Below, in pieces: positions 44,719 through 53,489 of a stretch of DNA of 64,000 bases. The stretch's first letter is position 1. Each line of letters starts with the position of its first letter. The DNA is taken from positions 76,149-140,148 of the forward strand of contig JBNJEH010000002.1 of assembly GCA_051745635.1 (NCBI GenBank), in the 5' to 3' direction. The DNA comes from Brumimicrobium sp051745635. GTDB lineage: Bacteria > Bacteroidota > Bacteroidia > Flavobacteriales_D > Crocinitomicaceae. The notes under the pieces were generated by a model. The model was not told the origin of the DNA and did no database searches. It worked only from the letters and a program-made list of their open reading frames with translations. Made by a program: the position numbers and the translations under genes.

Positions 44719-46553
44719 CGATCATACCAATTTTGAAAAACAATATAGGCCCACATCTGAATCGCCGACTCGTTGGGTTCCTTGCTGAAAAGCGTTGCTT
44801 TGAGTTCTTTTACACCTCCTTCATGAAAAAGGTTTTGTTGTTGCAGATAAGCAGAATCGAACCATTCCGGGCGCACCACGGATTCCCAGGCCTGTACCAG
44901 CCAGGTTGTCAAAGGAACTTCAAACCCTTTCTTTGACCGATTGAATACCTCATCGGGCAATACATCTGAAAAAGCGTCTTTTAAAATTTTCTTGCTGATT
45001 TTGCCGTCATTTTTCCACGCAGCAGGTATTGCATTGGCGAGCGCAACGACCGCTGTATCCAAAAATGGCACCCGTACTTCCAGACTGTTCGCCATACTCA
45101 TCAAATCCACTTTTTTGAGCATATCATTCGGCAAAACGTAAGCTTGATCCATTTTTAAAAAGGTATTCAGACTGTCTTTTTCCTCAAATGAAGGAAGTTC
45201 AAACCGCGCCGTTTTGAGTAGTGCTTTGTAATCTGCTTCATCAATAAAAGAGGCGAGAAACCAATAGTTTTCCGGCCAGTCGAGCGATTGCAGCTTTTTA
45301 AATTTCTGTAGCTGTCGCATTTTATTGGACCACCAACTGGAGCGCGCCCCTTTCTTGTTTCCATCGACCAGTTTTGTGGCTGCATTCAGCAAAAATCCCG
45401 GCGATTTCGTTTTTAGAAAAGCGCGATGCTTATTGTATCCCGCAAACAGTTCATCGGCACCATCACCAGATAAACAAACGGTGAGATGCTGCGTCGCTTT
45501 TTGTGAAAGAAAAAACATGGCGATGGCGCTGGAGTCGGCAAATGGTTCATCAAAAGTATTGAGAATGTGTGGCAATTCGCTCGTAACGATGTCATTAGAG
45601 AGTGTAATGGCGTGATGGTTCGACCCGATATGTTCAGCCACCATCCGGGCATACTTTGATTCATCGTAGAATTCGTGTTCCTCAAAACCAATAGAGAAAG
45701 TAGCCAGCTCCGTCTTAAAATCTGCAGCAATTGCAGAGACGATAGAACTATCCACTCCCCCACTCAAAAATGTTCCCAACGGCACGTCCGCATTCATCCT
45801 GGAAATCACCGCATGCTCCACTTTTTGGCGCAGTTCCCGTTTTGCTGTCGAATAGTCTTCAAATTCAGCAGGCTTTTCAATGGCTGCCTGATAATTGAGG
45901 ATATCAAAATCGCCTCCTTTTACGTTTAAATAATGGCCGGGCATCAGTTTTTGAACTTGACGCAACATCGTTTTTGGTGCAGGAACATAGGTAAACCGAA
46001 AATAATGCGAGAGCGCAACCTCGTCGATAGAATGTTCATCAATAAGCCATTTAAACGCATTGAGTTCTGAAGCAAAGCTGATTTGCCCCTCATCAATCGA
46101 AAAGAGCAGAGGTTTAATACCCATGCGGTCCCGCGCAAGGATCAAATCATCTTCTTTCGCATCGTAAAAAGCAAATGCAAAACAGCCCTCGAGCGCCGAG
46201 ATCCCTCCTGTTCCGTTTTGAATCAAATGATAGAGCAGAACTTCGGTATCGGATGAGGTTTGAAATTGATAATCATTTTTGAGTAAATCATTTTTGAGCG
46301 CTTGATAATTATAAATTTCACCGTTAAACACGATCGAATAACGCCCGGAGGCATCCGTAAAAGGCTGATTGGAACGGTCTTTGGTGTCAATTACTGCTAA
46401 ACGATTATGACCCAAAACGGTATTTCCTGTAACCAACGTATTGGAGTGGTCAGGACCGCGATGACACTGCGTCGGCAACGCATTTTCAACGCGCATTTGC
46501 TCGCCTTTCGCAGGAGCGCTACCAAAAATTTTAATTCCGACTATGCCACACAC
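44697..46553 (-). CDS. asnB: Asparagine synthase (glutamine-hydrolysing), EPS-linked
   Basis: A 618-residue class II glutamine amidotransferase plus synthetase. The GTG start at 46553 is fixed, since Cys2 (CGIVGIKIFG) must be the N-terminal nucleophile after removal of the initiator. Then come the GATase domain (CHRGPDHS, FNGEIYNYQALK) and the ATP-pyrophosphatase domain with the SGGVDSSI P loop, SIGFEEHEFYDESKYA and CLSGDGADELFAGYNKH. Enzymes of this class in polysaccharide loci often amidate a uronic acid or another sugar carboxylate instead of aspartate. Genomic place suggests this, but asparagine synthesis is not excluded. It is the first gene of the operon. Confidence 0.93.
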   Translation of the reverse strand: MCGIVGIKIFGSAPAKGEQMRVENALPTQCHRGPDHSNTLVTGNTVLGHNRLAVIDTKDRSNQPFTDASGRYSIVFNGEIYNYQALKNDLLKNDYQFQTSSDTEVLLYHLIQNGTGGISALEGCFAFAFYDAKEDDLILARDRMGIKPLLFSIDEGQISFASELNAFKWLIDEHSIDEVALSHYFRFTYVPAPKTMLRQVQKLMPGHYLNVKGGDFDILNYQAAIEKPAEFEDYSTAKRELRQKVEHAVISRMNADVPLGTFLSGGVDSSIVSAIAADFKTELATFSIGFEEHEFYDESKYARMVAEHIGSNHHAITLSNDIVTSELPHILNTFDEPFADSSAIAMFFLSQKATQHLTVCLSGDGADELFAGYNKHRAFLKTKSPGFLLNAATKLVDGNKKGARSSWWSNKMRQLQKFKKLQSLDWPENYWFLASFIDEADYKALLKTARFELPSFEEKDSLNTFLKMDQAYVLPNDMLKKVDLMSMANSLEVRVPFLDTAVVALANAIPAAWKNDGKISKKILKDAFSDVLPDEVFNRSKKGFEVPLTTWLVQAWESVVRPEWFDSAYLQQQNLFHEGGVKELKATLFSKEPNESAIQMWAYIVFQNWYDRWSEKLK

Positions 46554-46590
46554 AATATTTTAACGACTTTTAATGCAAAAAAATAATGCC

Positions 46591-48057
46591 ATGAAGATAA
46601 TAGTTGTCAGTATATTTTGGGGCTTTTTTCTAAATTTCTGCTTCGCTCAGTCTGATAACGTCATTCAGAACGCCATAAATGACTTTGTGGATCACGAGGA
46701 ATTAAAAAACGCAGTCGTGAGCTTTGCCGCTTACGACATTGATGGTGACAGCCTTATTGCTGCCTACAACGATAAAATGGCCATTCCTCCAGCTTCTACC
46801 GTAAAACTTTTTACAACGGCGACAGCATTTGAAGTATTGGGAGCTGATTATGCTCCGAAAACGAGTATCTACACGAAAGGCGAAATTGATACGTGCGGCG
46901 TGCTCAAAGGTGACCTTATCATTCGGGGCGGCGGAGACCCCACTTTAGGCAGCAAGTATTTTACCGATGAATCAACCCGACACGATTTTTTAAAAAAATG
47001 GGTGAGCCTTATCAAAAATGCAGACATTCGCTCCATCGAAGGCAATATCATCACCGATGCTTCAGATTTCGGATATCAGGGAGCCCCCGATGGCTGGTCA
47101 TGGTCCGACATAGGGAATTATTACGGAGCCGGCCCCAGTGGATTAGTGATTTACGACAACATGACCCGCCTCCATTTTTCGACGAACGCCGGACTTGATG
47201 AACCCACGCATCTCGACTCCATGACACCTCCCGTACACGGTTATCGCTTATTGAATACGGTGACCACCTACAATTCGAGTCGAGACAATTGTTATATCTA
47301 TGGCGCACCTTACAGTTACGACCGTTTTGCCGTTGGAAACCTCCCCAGAAACCGCAGTAATTTTGAAGTCAAAGCCAGTATTCCCGACCCCGAACTGTTA
47401 ATGGCTCAGGAAGTTCGAAAGGCTTTATTAAAAGATAGCCTTACAATCACGGGGCGCCCGCTCGGAATGCGAGAATTATTAAAATCTAAACATGAATCGA
47501 TCGACTATGAAGCGTGTAATCAAATTGCAGCTTACAGTGCGCAAACGCTTCAGGATATTGCCTACTGGACCAATAAAAGAAGCGTCAACCTCTTTGCTGA
47601 ACAATTGCTCACGTTAATTGCCTATGAAAAAACCGACCGCGGCACCACGGAAAATGGAGCGAAATTCGTGAATGACTATTGGGAACCGCGTCTGAACATC
47701 GAAATGTTTCAAACTGATGGCAGCGGACTTTCGCGAAGCAACGGTTTTAGCGCCCAGCACTATGTAAGACTCATGGACTACATGCATGAAAGTGATCAAT
47801 TCGAAAACTTTAAATCCACTTTAGCAGTGGCGGGAAAAAGCGGGACATTGAAAGGCGTTTGTCGGGGTCAGGCTGCGAGCGGGAGACTTTACGCAAAGAG
47901 TGGCACCATGCGTCGCATCAAGGCTTATGCCGGATTTGTCGAGAGCTCTTCAGATAAAAAAATTGCGTTTGCACTCATCGTCAACAACGATCATTTATCC
48001 AACTACAGGTTGATCAAAAGAATGGAGACGGTGTTCAACACGATGGCGCGTTTCTGA
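46591..48057 (+). CDS. dacB: D-alanyl-D-alanine carboxypeptidase/endopeptidase (PBP4, class C)
   Basis: A 488-residue periplasmic enzyme that trims or cleaves peptidoglycan stem peptides. It starts with a signal peptide (MKIIVVSIFWGFFLNFCFAQ). An ATG six codons earlier (46573) is possible. Catalytic motifs: STVK (SxxK, in PPASTVKLFTT), SVN (SxN, in NKRSVNLFAEQLL) and KSGT (KTG, in YAKSGTMRRIKAYAGF). A typical PBP4 insertion domain lies between the first two (GAGPSGLVIYDN). It is transcribed divergently from asnB, with only about 20-40 bp between starts. Its stop codon abuts the stop of the lipoprotein gene on the other strand. Confidence 0.95.
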   Translation: MKIIVVSIFWGFFLNFCFAQSDNVIQNAINDFVDHEELKNAVVSFAAYDIDGDSLIAAYNDKMAIPPASTVKLFTTATAFEVLGADYAPKTSIYTKGEIDTCGVLKGDLIIRGGGDPTLGSKYFTDESTRHDFLKKWVSLIKNADIRSIEGNIITDASDFGYQGAPDGWSWSDIGNYYGAGPSGLVIYDNMTRLHFSTNAGLDEPTHLDSMTPPVHGYRLLNTVTTYNSSRDNCYIYGAPYSYDRFAVGNLPRNRSNFEVKASIPDPELLMAQEVRKALLKDSLTITGRPLGMRELLKSKHESIDYEACNQIAAYSAQTLQDIAYWTNKRSVNLFAEQLLTLIAYEKTDRGTTENGAKFVNDYWEPRLNIEMFQTDGSGLSRSNGFSAQHYVRLMDYMHESDQFENFKSTLAVAGKSGTLKGVCRGQAASGRLYAKSGTMRRIKAYAGFVESSSDKKIAFALIVNNDHLSNYRLIKRMETVFNTMARF

Positions 48058-48525
48058 TTAATGCGGGTGCACTCTTTTATAAGTAAACTCTAGATTTAGA
48101 GGCACGTCAAAACGACCATATTCCTTTTTGTAGGTGAAAGCCGTATCGCTCCATCGAATCAGAGGCATGACATATTCATCTTCTGTTGTTTTCAGGTTGA
48201 TTTGCGAACGATCGCTCATCACTGAGTATTGCCCCCGAATCGCCGTAATTTCATCAGGACCACCTTTAAACTCTTCGATATACGTGCCATCCGGATTAAA
48301 CGTTATTGTAGACTGCGTGAGATTCCGACCATCCTCTATCCAATTATTCACTTTTTCTTTCCAGTTTTCAGGGATCAATTCCGCTAAACTGCCGGCGCCT
48401 TCCTTTTGAACTTCATACTTTTCGAATTCCCACGTACCGATAAACGGATCTTCGGGTTGTTCACAAGCTGACATTACTGCGAAAAGAAAAATCAGAATCA
48501 TACCAGATTTCCATAAAGTTCCCAT
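48058..48525 (-). CDS. Small lipocalin-like lipoprotein
   Basis: A 155-residue protein with a lipobox (FAVMSAC, cysteine at about residue 21) and a beta-rich body. FIGTWEFEKYEV opens a lipocalin-like fold, followed by STITFNPDGTYIEEF, then ITAIRGQYSVMSDRSQINL. Such proteins are common in Bacteroidota; their ligands are unknown. It is transcribed from a consensus -7 box in the region shared with the divergent DUF2480 gene. Length and the GTW motif support the lipocalin-like family call, but no specific function. Confidence 0.75.
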   Translation of the reverse strand: MGTLWKSGMILIFLFAVMSACEQPEDPFIGTWEFEKYEVQKEGAGSLAELIPENWKEKVNNWIEDGRNLTQSTITFNPDGTYIEEFKGGPDEITAIRGQYSVMSDRSQINLKTTEDEYVMPLIRWSDTAFTYKKEYGRFDVPLNLEFTYKRVHPH

Positions 48526-48550
48526 AATTTTGTTTTACAAACATCTTGAA

Positions 48551-48558
48551 CAAAGGTA
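48551..48558 (-). promoter_or_regulatory. -7 box of the small lipoprotein gene
   Basis: On the minus strand TACCTTTG matches TAnnTTTG, 26 bp before the ATG at 48525. No TTG at the expected upstream distance was seen. Confidence 0.5.
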
Positions 48559-48573
48559 TCAAAAATTAGAGGC

Positions 48574-49086
48574 ATGGAAGAGATCGTCAATAAAGTGCAA
48601 AAAAGTGGATTGGTTCAATTAGATCTGGCTGATTTCAAACCGACAACCCCCATTATCACCATCGATTTGAAGGAAAATCTTTGGCAGGGACTGGCGTTGA
48701 AAGAAAAAGATTTCCGGGCATTTGTGAAGGAACACGACTGGTCGCAATATCACGGTAAAGCTGTTGGCGTATTTTGCTCTGTCGATGCCATCATTCCAAC
48801 CTGGGCGTATATGTTGGTGATTTCTAAACTACAGCAAGAAGATGTTACAGCATTTGTAGGCGACGAGAAATCCGTAGAAAAAGAGTTGATCAAACAAAAC
48901 ATCGATGCCACAAATACTGATGAATATCAGGACGCAAAATTAATCATCAAAGGTTGTGCGGATATAGCCGACCCTTCTTACACGATGTCTGAATTACTGA
49001 AAAAATTGCAGCCCGTAGCTTCGAGTATCATGTATGGAGAGCCTTGTTCAACGGTTCCGGTGTATAAAAAGCCGAGGAAAAAATGA
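48574..49086 (+). CDS. DUF2480 family protein
   Basis: A 170-residue cytoplasmic protein of a Bacteroidota family without known function. Family-like segments: N-terminal EEIVNKVQKSGLVQLDL, the FRAFVKEHDWSQYHGKAVGVF core, CSVDAIIPTWAYMLV, and the C-terminal IKGCADIADPSYTMSELLKKL. There is no signal peptide. It starts with ATG in an A-rich leader and is divergent from the small lipoprotein. It is the last core-like gene before the accessory island. Confidence 0.85.
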   Translation: MEEIVNKVQKSGLVQLDLADFKPTTPIITIDLKENLWQGLALKEKDFRAFVKEHDWSQYHGKAVGVFCSVDAIIPTWAYMLVISKLQQEDVTAFVGDEKSVEKELIKQNIDATNTDEYQDAKLIIKGCADIADPSYTMSELLKKLQPVASSIMYGEPCSTVPVYKKPRKK

Positions 49087-49210
49087 CTGATGTTGGCGGG
49101 CGAAGGGCATTTTCGCTTTGTCTCGCGATGCGTTGACTTCTATGGCCGCGCTTTTGAAACGTAGAATAATCAATCTGCATGTGCCTCAATAGCATGCAGT
49201 AGAAACAAAA

Positions 49211-49594
49211 CTAAGTATCATTAAGTTTACTCAGCAATGTTTCAATCTGCTTGTTACATTCATCCAATTGTAATTTCAGAATATTTATGGTTTCCTGAAG
49301 TAACTCCTTTTGTTCATCGAATATATCTTGCTGACTTTTTAATAAATTTGAAATATGTTCGAACTGTAATGAATTGTTCTCTAGGTTTATATTTTCCGGA
49401 GAATTGAAAAAATCCTTTTCTTCAACTTTAAACAAATGGGACAACAATGAAATGCGCTCTGCCGATAATTTTGTAATATTGTTTTCCAACTTACTATAAG
49501 CTGTTTGGGAAATATCCAGAAAATCAGCCGCTTCCTCTTGAGATATTCCTTTTGATTTTCTGATTTTTCTAATAATATTACCATTTACAACCAT
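49211..49594 (-). CDS. XRE-type helix-turn-helix regulator with coiled-coil tail
   Basis: A 127-residue DNA-binding protein. Residues 1-65 form a classic HTH_3 domain (IIRKIRKSKGISQEEAADFL, then DISQTAYSKLENN). Residues 75-127 form a coiled coil of Leu, Gln and Glu (ILKLQLDECNKQIETLLSKL), probably for dimerisation. I start at the ATG at 49594; the longer frame from 49648 adds 18 hydrophobic, unlikely residues. It is divergent from the island lipoprotein with about 250 bp between them, so it may regulate the cassette. Similar small regulators are frequent in Bacteroidota. Confidence 0.85.
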   Translation of the reverse strand: MVVNGNIIRKIRKSKGISQEEAADFLDISQTAYSKLENNITKLSAERISLLSHLFKVEEKDFFNSPENINLENNSLQFEHISNLLKSQQDIFDEQKELLQETINILKLQLDECNKQIETLLSKLNDT

Positions 49595-49655
49595 AATATT
49601 CGTTTTTAGAGTATAAATATAACTTTTTAGAATAACAATGAGGAACATTTTATCA

Positions 49656-49679
49656 TAAATTTGCTGTACACTAAAGTGT
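49656..49679 (+). promoter_or_regulatory. -7 box and adjacent palindrome in the island regulator/lipoprotein spacer
   Basis: TAAATTTG (49656-49663) matches the -7 consensus on the plus strand. Five bases after it is the inverted repeat ACACT-AA-AGTGT (49668-49679), which would lie at the start of the transcript and could be the operator of the XRE protein. The rest of the 49595-49845 spacer is AT-rich with no other clear site. Confidence 0.4.
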
Positions 49680-49845
49680 TATGATAATTTAGAAATGTAT
49701 ATAATTGCGGTAATGTGCAGCCAGCTTTTGGTAAAATATAATTAAAATAGTACCGTTTATTAATCGATTAAAACTTGTCATAGCAGGAGACAAATGCCTG
49801 AACACTCCTAAAAACAAAGTAAGGCCTAATTAAAACTTAAATATC

Positions 49846-50757
49846 ATGAAAAAGTTAATTTATGGAGGTTTATTCCTTGCCGCAGTAGGAATTGGAATTG
49901 TTAGTTGTAAGAAAGAACAAAATCTAAGTAATGAAAGAGATTCTGTAGTTCCTATTACTTCAGAAATATCAGTAAACAATAACCTTTTAGAGTTTAATTC
50001 TATCAGTAGTTTTGAAGAGTTTATCGATAATTATGATGAAGAACAAAAAAAAGAAGTTTTATCAAAATTAGAGGCTACAGGTTTTAAAAATGTGATTTCT
50101 GCCAAGTCTGAATCAGTTGAAGATTCAGGCATTCCAACAATGGATGAGTTTTTAGGTCAACTTCTTAATGAAGATGGGGTTATAAGAATTGGCGACCACT
50201 TGTATCAAATTGATTTACAAAAAGAGGTTGTTAATGTTCTTCCTTATAAGGCTGAAGATGAATATGTAGAAGCTTTATCTTCTATTAACAGTAATTCAAA
50301 AAAATTAAAAACTTATTCTACAGCTGATGACGTCCTAGAAATAGTAAGTAACGGCACACAAGAGAAGTGTGGTGGCATTGGTGGAGGTGATTATGTCACA
50401 TCTGTTGTAGATTTCGGGAATAACATTAGATGTCAGGGAATGGTAAGGCATTTTAGAGCAGGTATTTATTTTAGAACGACAGCTAGATTCGAACCTTTAG
50501 TTAGTGGGGTGATACAAACAAATATGAGAGTACAATCGCCACAAGCTTGGGCACGTAAAAGACCTTGTAATTCTGGAAGTGTAATAACATCAACTGCCAA
50601 TATTAAGGCAAGTGGTACTACGCAACAATTATGGGAATTCTATAGTGGTACTCGAAATCTGAATGGATTATACTTGTTTGTTCGGGTAGAATGTACGTAT
50701 AATGGTCAAACTTTGAATTCATCATGGGGAGGAAGAAATGTAAATTCGCCTTATTAA
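49846..50757 (+). CDS. Island lipoprotein of unknown function
   Basis: A 303-residue lipoprotein: MKKLIYGG signal, lipobox GIVSC with the cysteine at about residue 21. Residues 50-90 are an acidic helical stretch (EEFIDNYDEEQKKEVLSKL). Residues 110-150 contain the LNEDGVIRIGDHLYQIDLQK element that I recall from other Bacteroidota lipoproteins. Residues 170-303 form a beta-rich domain with four cysteines (EKCGGIGGG, IRCQGM, RPCNSG, VECTYNG) and aromatic residues, perhaps a binding domain. I do not recognise a family. It is the first gene of the plus-strand cassette. Confidence 0.75.
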   Translation: MKKLIYGGLFLAAVGIGIVSCKKEQNLSNERDSVVPITSEISVNNNLLEFNSISSFEEFIDNYDEEQKKEVLSKLEATGFKNVISAKSESVEDSGIPTMDEFLGQLLNEDGVIRIGDHLYQIDLQKEVVNVLPYKAEDEYVEALSSINSNSKKLKTYSTADDVLEIVSNGTQEKCGGIGGGDYVTSVVDFGNNIRCQGMVRHFRAGIYFRTTARFEPLVSGVIQTNMRVQSPQAWARKRPCNSGSVITSTANIKASGTTQQLWEFYSGTRNLNGLYLFVRVECTYNGQTLNSSWGGRNVNSPY

Positions 50758-50791
50758 ACCGTTAATTTATTACTTTTAGAAAAAAGAAATA

Positions 50792-51616
50792 ATGCGTATA
50801 TTAATTATATTTGTTTTATTGAGTTTTGGGAAAGTCTTTTCCCAAAACTCTTTTTTTGTAACTCCTAGTATAAATACAAAACTAAATATTTGTTCTACCA
50901 ATTGGACTTATTTTTCGACAGTGTTTCCACAGAATGATTATTTCGATATTTATAATAATACACTTCATTTTTCTCCTTTCATAGGGTTAGGCCTTTCAGT
51001 TGATTGGAAAAATGAAAAGCAAAACTTTTTACTGGGATTGTCTTGGAATCAAGATATTGCAAGTGTTTCGGCAAAAGAATCATATTTAAGTACAAATGAA
51101 GAGCCTTCTGAATATTTTAGTCAGGAGTTAAGAACTAGAAAATCGCTTGAAATTCATCGATTTTCTTTAAATTTTTCCAAGCCTGTTATGAATGAAAGTC
51201 TGATTATAAAATTTGGAGCAGGTTTTATATTCTCTCAAAGCGGATATAAAAAAGGGGGAGACCACTACGTTAATAGCTATTCATTTGATCCTTTTTTATT
51301 GGATACAAATATCACAGTTGGTCGAACCTACTCTGTAACAGCAAATAACAGGCTCTCATTGAACCTGTCTATAGGTTTAACAGCAGATATTAAATGGAAT
51401 AAGTCTTACTTATTTTCCTTAGATGTTATATATACTCAAGGTTTTAAGAATATAACTGCAGGTAATTTTGTTTATACGATAAAAGATTTAAATACTGGTG
51501 TTGTCACAAACCTTGATTACGGTCTATATTCAAAAGGTTCAGGTTTTACACTTCAAATATCCAGAAGATTGAATATTACAAATTGGTTTACAAGGAGTAA
51601 AGTGAAAGAAATTTAG
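50792..51616 (+). CDS. Secreted beta-barrel-like protein, island family A
   Basis: A 274-residue protein with a signal peptide ending KVFSQ. The rest is strongly beta-patterned, with alternating aromatic and small residues as in outer-membrane barrels. The C-terminal segments TQGFKNITAG and SKGSGFTLQISRRLNI resemble the gene at 53490 (NQGLKNISR, SKGSGFYIGISRSFQL), so the two are paralogues. No known domain was recognised. It follows the lipoprotein by 34 bp and precedes family B genes. Confidence 0.75.
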   Translation: MRILIIFVLLSFGKVFSQNSFFVTPSINTKLNICSTNWTYFSTVFPQNDYFDIYNNTLHFSPFIGLGLSVDWKNEKQNFLLGLSWNQDIASVSAKESYLSTNEEPSEYFSQELRTRKSLEIHRFSLNFSKPVMNESLIIKFGAGFIFSQSGYKKGGDHYVNSYSFDPFLLDTNITVGRTYSVTANNRLSLNLSIGLTADIKWNKSYLFSLDVIYTQGFKNITAGNFVYTIKDLNTGVVTNLDYGLYSKGSGFTLQISRRLNITNWFTRSKVKEI

Positions 51617-51662
51617 TAAATATGAAATAGTGATAACCACAATAAAATTTAATCGAAAATTG

Positions 51663-51670
51663 TAAATTTG
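51663..51670 (+). promoter_or_regulatory. -7 box upstream of island family B gene
   Basis: TAAATTTG matches the consensus and sits about 70 bp before the ATG at 51743. The string TAAATTTGCT is shared with the box at 49656. No -33 TTG at the expected distance. Confidence 0.4.
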
Positions 51671-51742
51671 CTTAGTAGCATCTAAAACCAAATTAGCTTT
51701 AAGATCTAATGAAAACACAAAGTCAAATTAATTTTACAAAAT

Positions 51743-52582
51743 ATGAAATATATTATTGCAGGATTGCTAATTTGTTTGAGCACCACCAACTTATTCTCGC
51801 AGTCAGCCGATAGCATTAAATCAGCAAAAAAGAATGAAAGAATTCAAAAACGATACATTCATCCAAAATCGAAATATATTTCAGTTTCTGCTGGGTTTGC
51901 TTTCACTTCAACATATACAAAAGACCCTAATAATTTTTTAAAGACGGGACCAGTTATGATGAACAACCATTATTTTCCAAATATAAAGTATGAGCACGGG
52001 GTGGGTAATAATTTTTTTATTGAAACAGGTTACGAGTTTGGTAGAATAGGCATCAATATGGGTAGAGAAATGAAAGAAGATGAGTATTGGGACGAATACT
52101 CAAGAATGGTACATGACCATAATAACCATATCTTTTTATTCGGAGGTGGATATAGAGTTATTGGTAAAAATAATTTTCACTTTCTAAATATTCATGCTGG
52201 TATATTTTTAGGTTTTTCTAATAAAAATCAATCTGACATGAAAAATTTTATGAATGGCTCTGCAACTTATGACATTGAAGAATACCCTACAGGGTTAGAT
52301 TACCAAATAGAGCGAACAATAAAAACTTATTCAAGGTTTTCTTTCGGACCCTACATTGGACTTTCTCATGAGTTTAGACTTTCAAGTGATGTTCGTTTTA
52401 TAATAAAGTACGTTCAACGTTTTGGGTTAAACCCTAATTTTTCAGGTACTTATAGCTTTTCAGATAATTTAAACTTTGAGCAAAGTGCAACATTTCAAGT
52501 ACGAGGGGGTGGAGCTTTCATTTCAGGAGGGCTAAAGATTCTGTTATTTAAAGGTAAATTGGACAAAAATGAATCTTATTAA
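51743..52582 (+). CDS. Secreted beta-barrel-like protein, island family B
   Basis: A 279-residue protein with a signal peptide (cleavage near NLFSQ) and a beta-rich body: FIETGYEFGRIGINMG, LFGGGYRVIGKNNFHF, LNIHAGIFLGF and FGPYIGLSHEFRLSSDVRF look like membrane strands. It aligns with the downstream frameshifted gene (GGGFRFVGQNNLRF, FDLHAGLSFG, LGFYLGLSKDIRVTKNLY), so it is a tandem duplicate. No known domain was recognised. The next gene starts 14 bp inside this one, giving translational coupling. Confidence 0.78.
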   Translation: MKYIIAGLLICLSTTNLFSQSADSIKSAKKNERIQKRYIHPKSKYISVSAGFAFTSTYTKDPNNFLKTGPVMMNNHYFPNIKYEHGVGNNFFIETGYEFGRIGINMGREMKEDEYWDEYSRMVHDHNNHIFLFGGGYRVIGKNNFHFLNIHAGIFLGFSNKNQSDMKNFMNGSATYDIEEYPTGLDYQIERTIKTYSRFSFGPYIGLSHEFRLSSDVRFIIKYVQRFGLNPNFSGTYSFSDNLNFEQSATFQVRGGGAFISGGLKILLFKGKLDKNESY

Positions 52583-53402
52583 AAATTCTTTTTTTTGCTT
52601 CTGTTTAGTAACACCTTTTTTGTTGGTTTAAGTCAAAAACATAGTCATGTTGAGGTTGATTATCAATTCAATATTAAAATGGATCTATCTCATAAAAGGT
52701 TAATTAAACCCGGTACGCATATTATTAGTGCTTTTGCATCCAGCAATCAGTACCCATTGATTATCAAAGATCCATCTATTTTACTATATTCTGAAATTAC
52801 TAGAGGTTTTACCTTTAAAAAGCCATACTTCAATACAGTTGATGCACTCTATGTTAATTATCAATATACTTTACCTAAAAATTTCTTTTTAGAAGGTGCT
52901 TTTAAATACTTGAAGTACTGGACTTATTTTGAAACAAATGATTGGATAATTGATTTTTACGATCATTTGAGTGGGTTTTCAACTCTGTCTTTTAGTTTGG
53001 GAGGGGGTTTTAGATTTGTTGGACAAAATAATCTACGCTTTTTTGATTTACATGCGGGACTTAGCTTTGGAATTACAGATAATCCAATAGGTAATGGGCA
53101 ATATTTATCTAATTCTGTGACTTATCAAGATGGAAATGGAAATCAAGGAACATTGAATTATTCTTGGCAATACCAATTTATTTCACGATATAGTTTAGGT
53201 TTTTATCTAGGCTTATCAAAAGACATTCGAGTTACAAAAAACTTATATGTCACAGCAAGATATCATTACCAATTTGGCAAAAACAGCGAGTTAACAGAAC
53301 ATACTATCAACTTTGGACATCAATAACACTGTAAGAGCTAGTAATACAGCAAAAGGACAGATGTTTGCTTTGGGATTGAGATGGTTTTTTGATAAGAAAT
53401 AA
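52569..53402 (+). pseudogene. Frameshifted second copy of island family B (possible phase-variable gene)
   Basis: The ATG at 52569 overlaps the previous gene by 14 bp and gives MNLIKNSFF, then shifts. After a run of eight T (52589-52596) the conserved barrel continues in another frame, as if one T were missing. Restored, the start reads MNLIKNSFFLLLFSN, then TFFVGLSQ, a proper signal peptide. Near 53321-53327 a second shift returns to the first frame: the stop at 53324 is bypassed and NTVRASNTAKGQMFALGLRW follows, ending at 53402, matching the C-terminus of the sister gene. The middle (frame from a TTG at 52595, 243 residues) is intact. Decay, phase variation or sequencing error are possible. 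Confidence 0.75.
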
Positions 53403-53489
53403 CTTGAAAAAAGGAGCGAATTAATGAGATAATGTTTATTTTGTGCTTTCGGCTGTTTGAATAACATAGTTAATAGTAGTTAAAGAATT

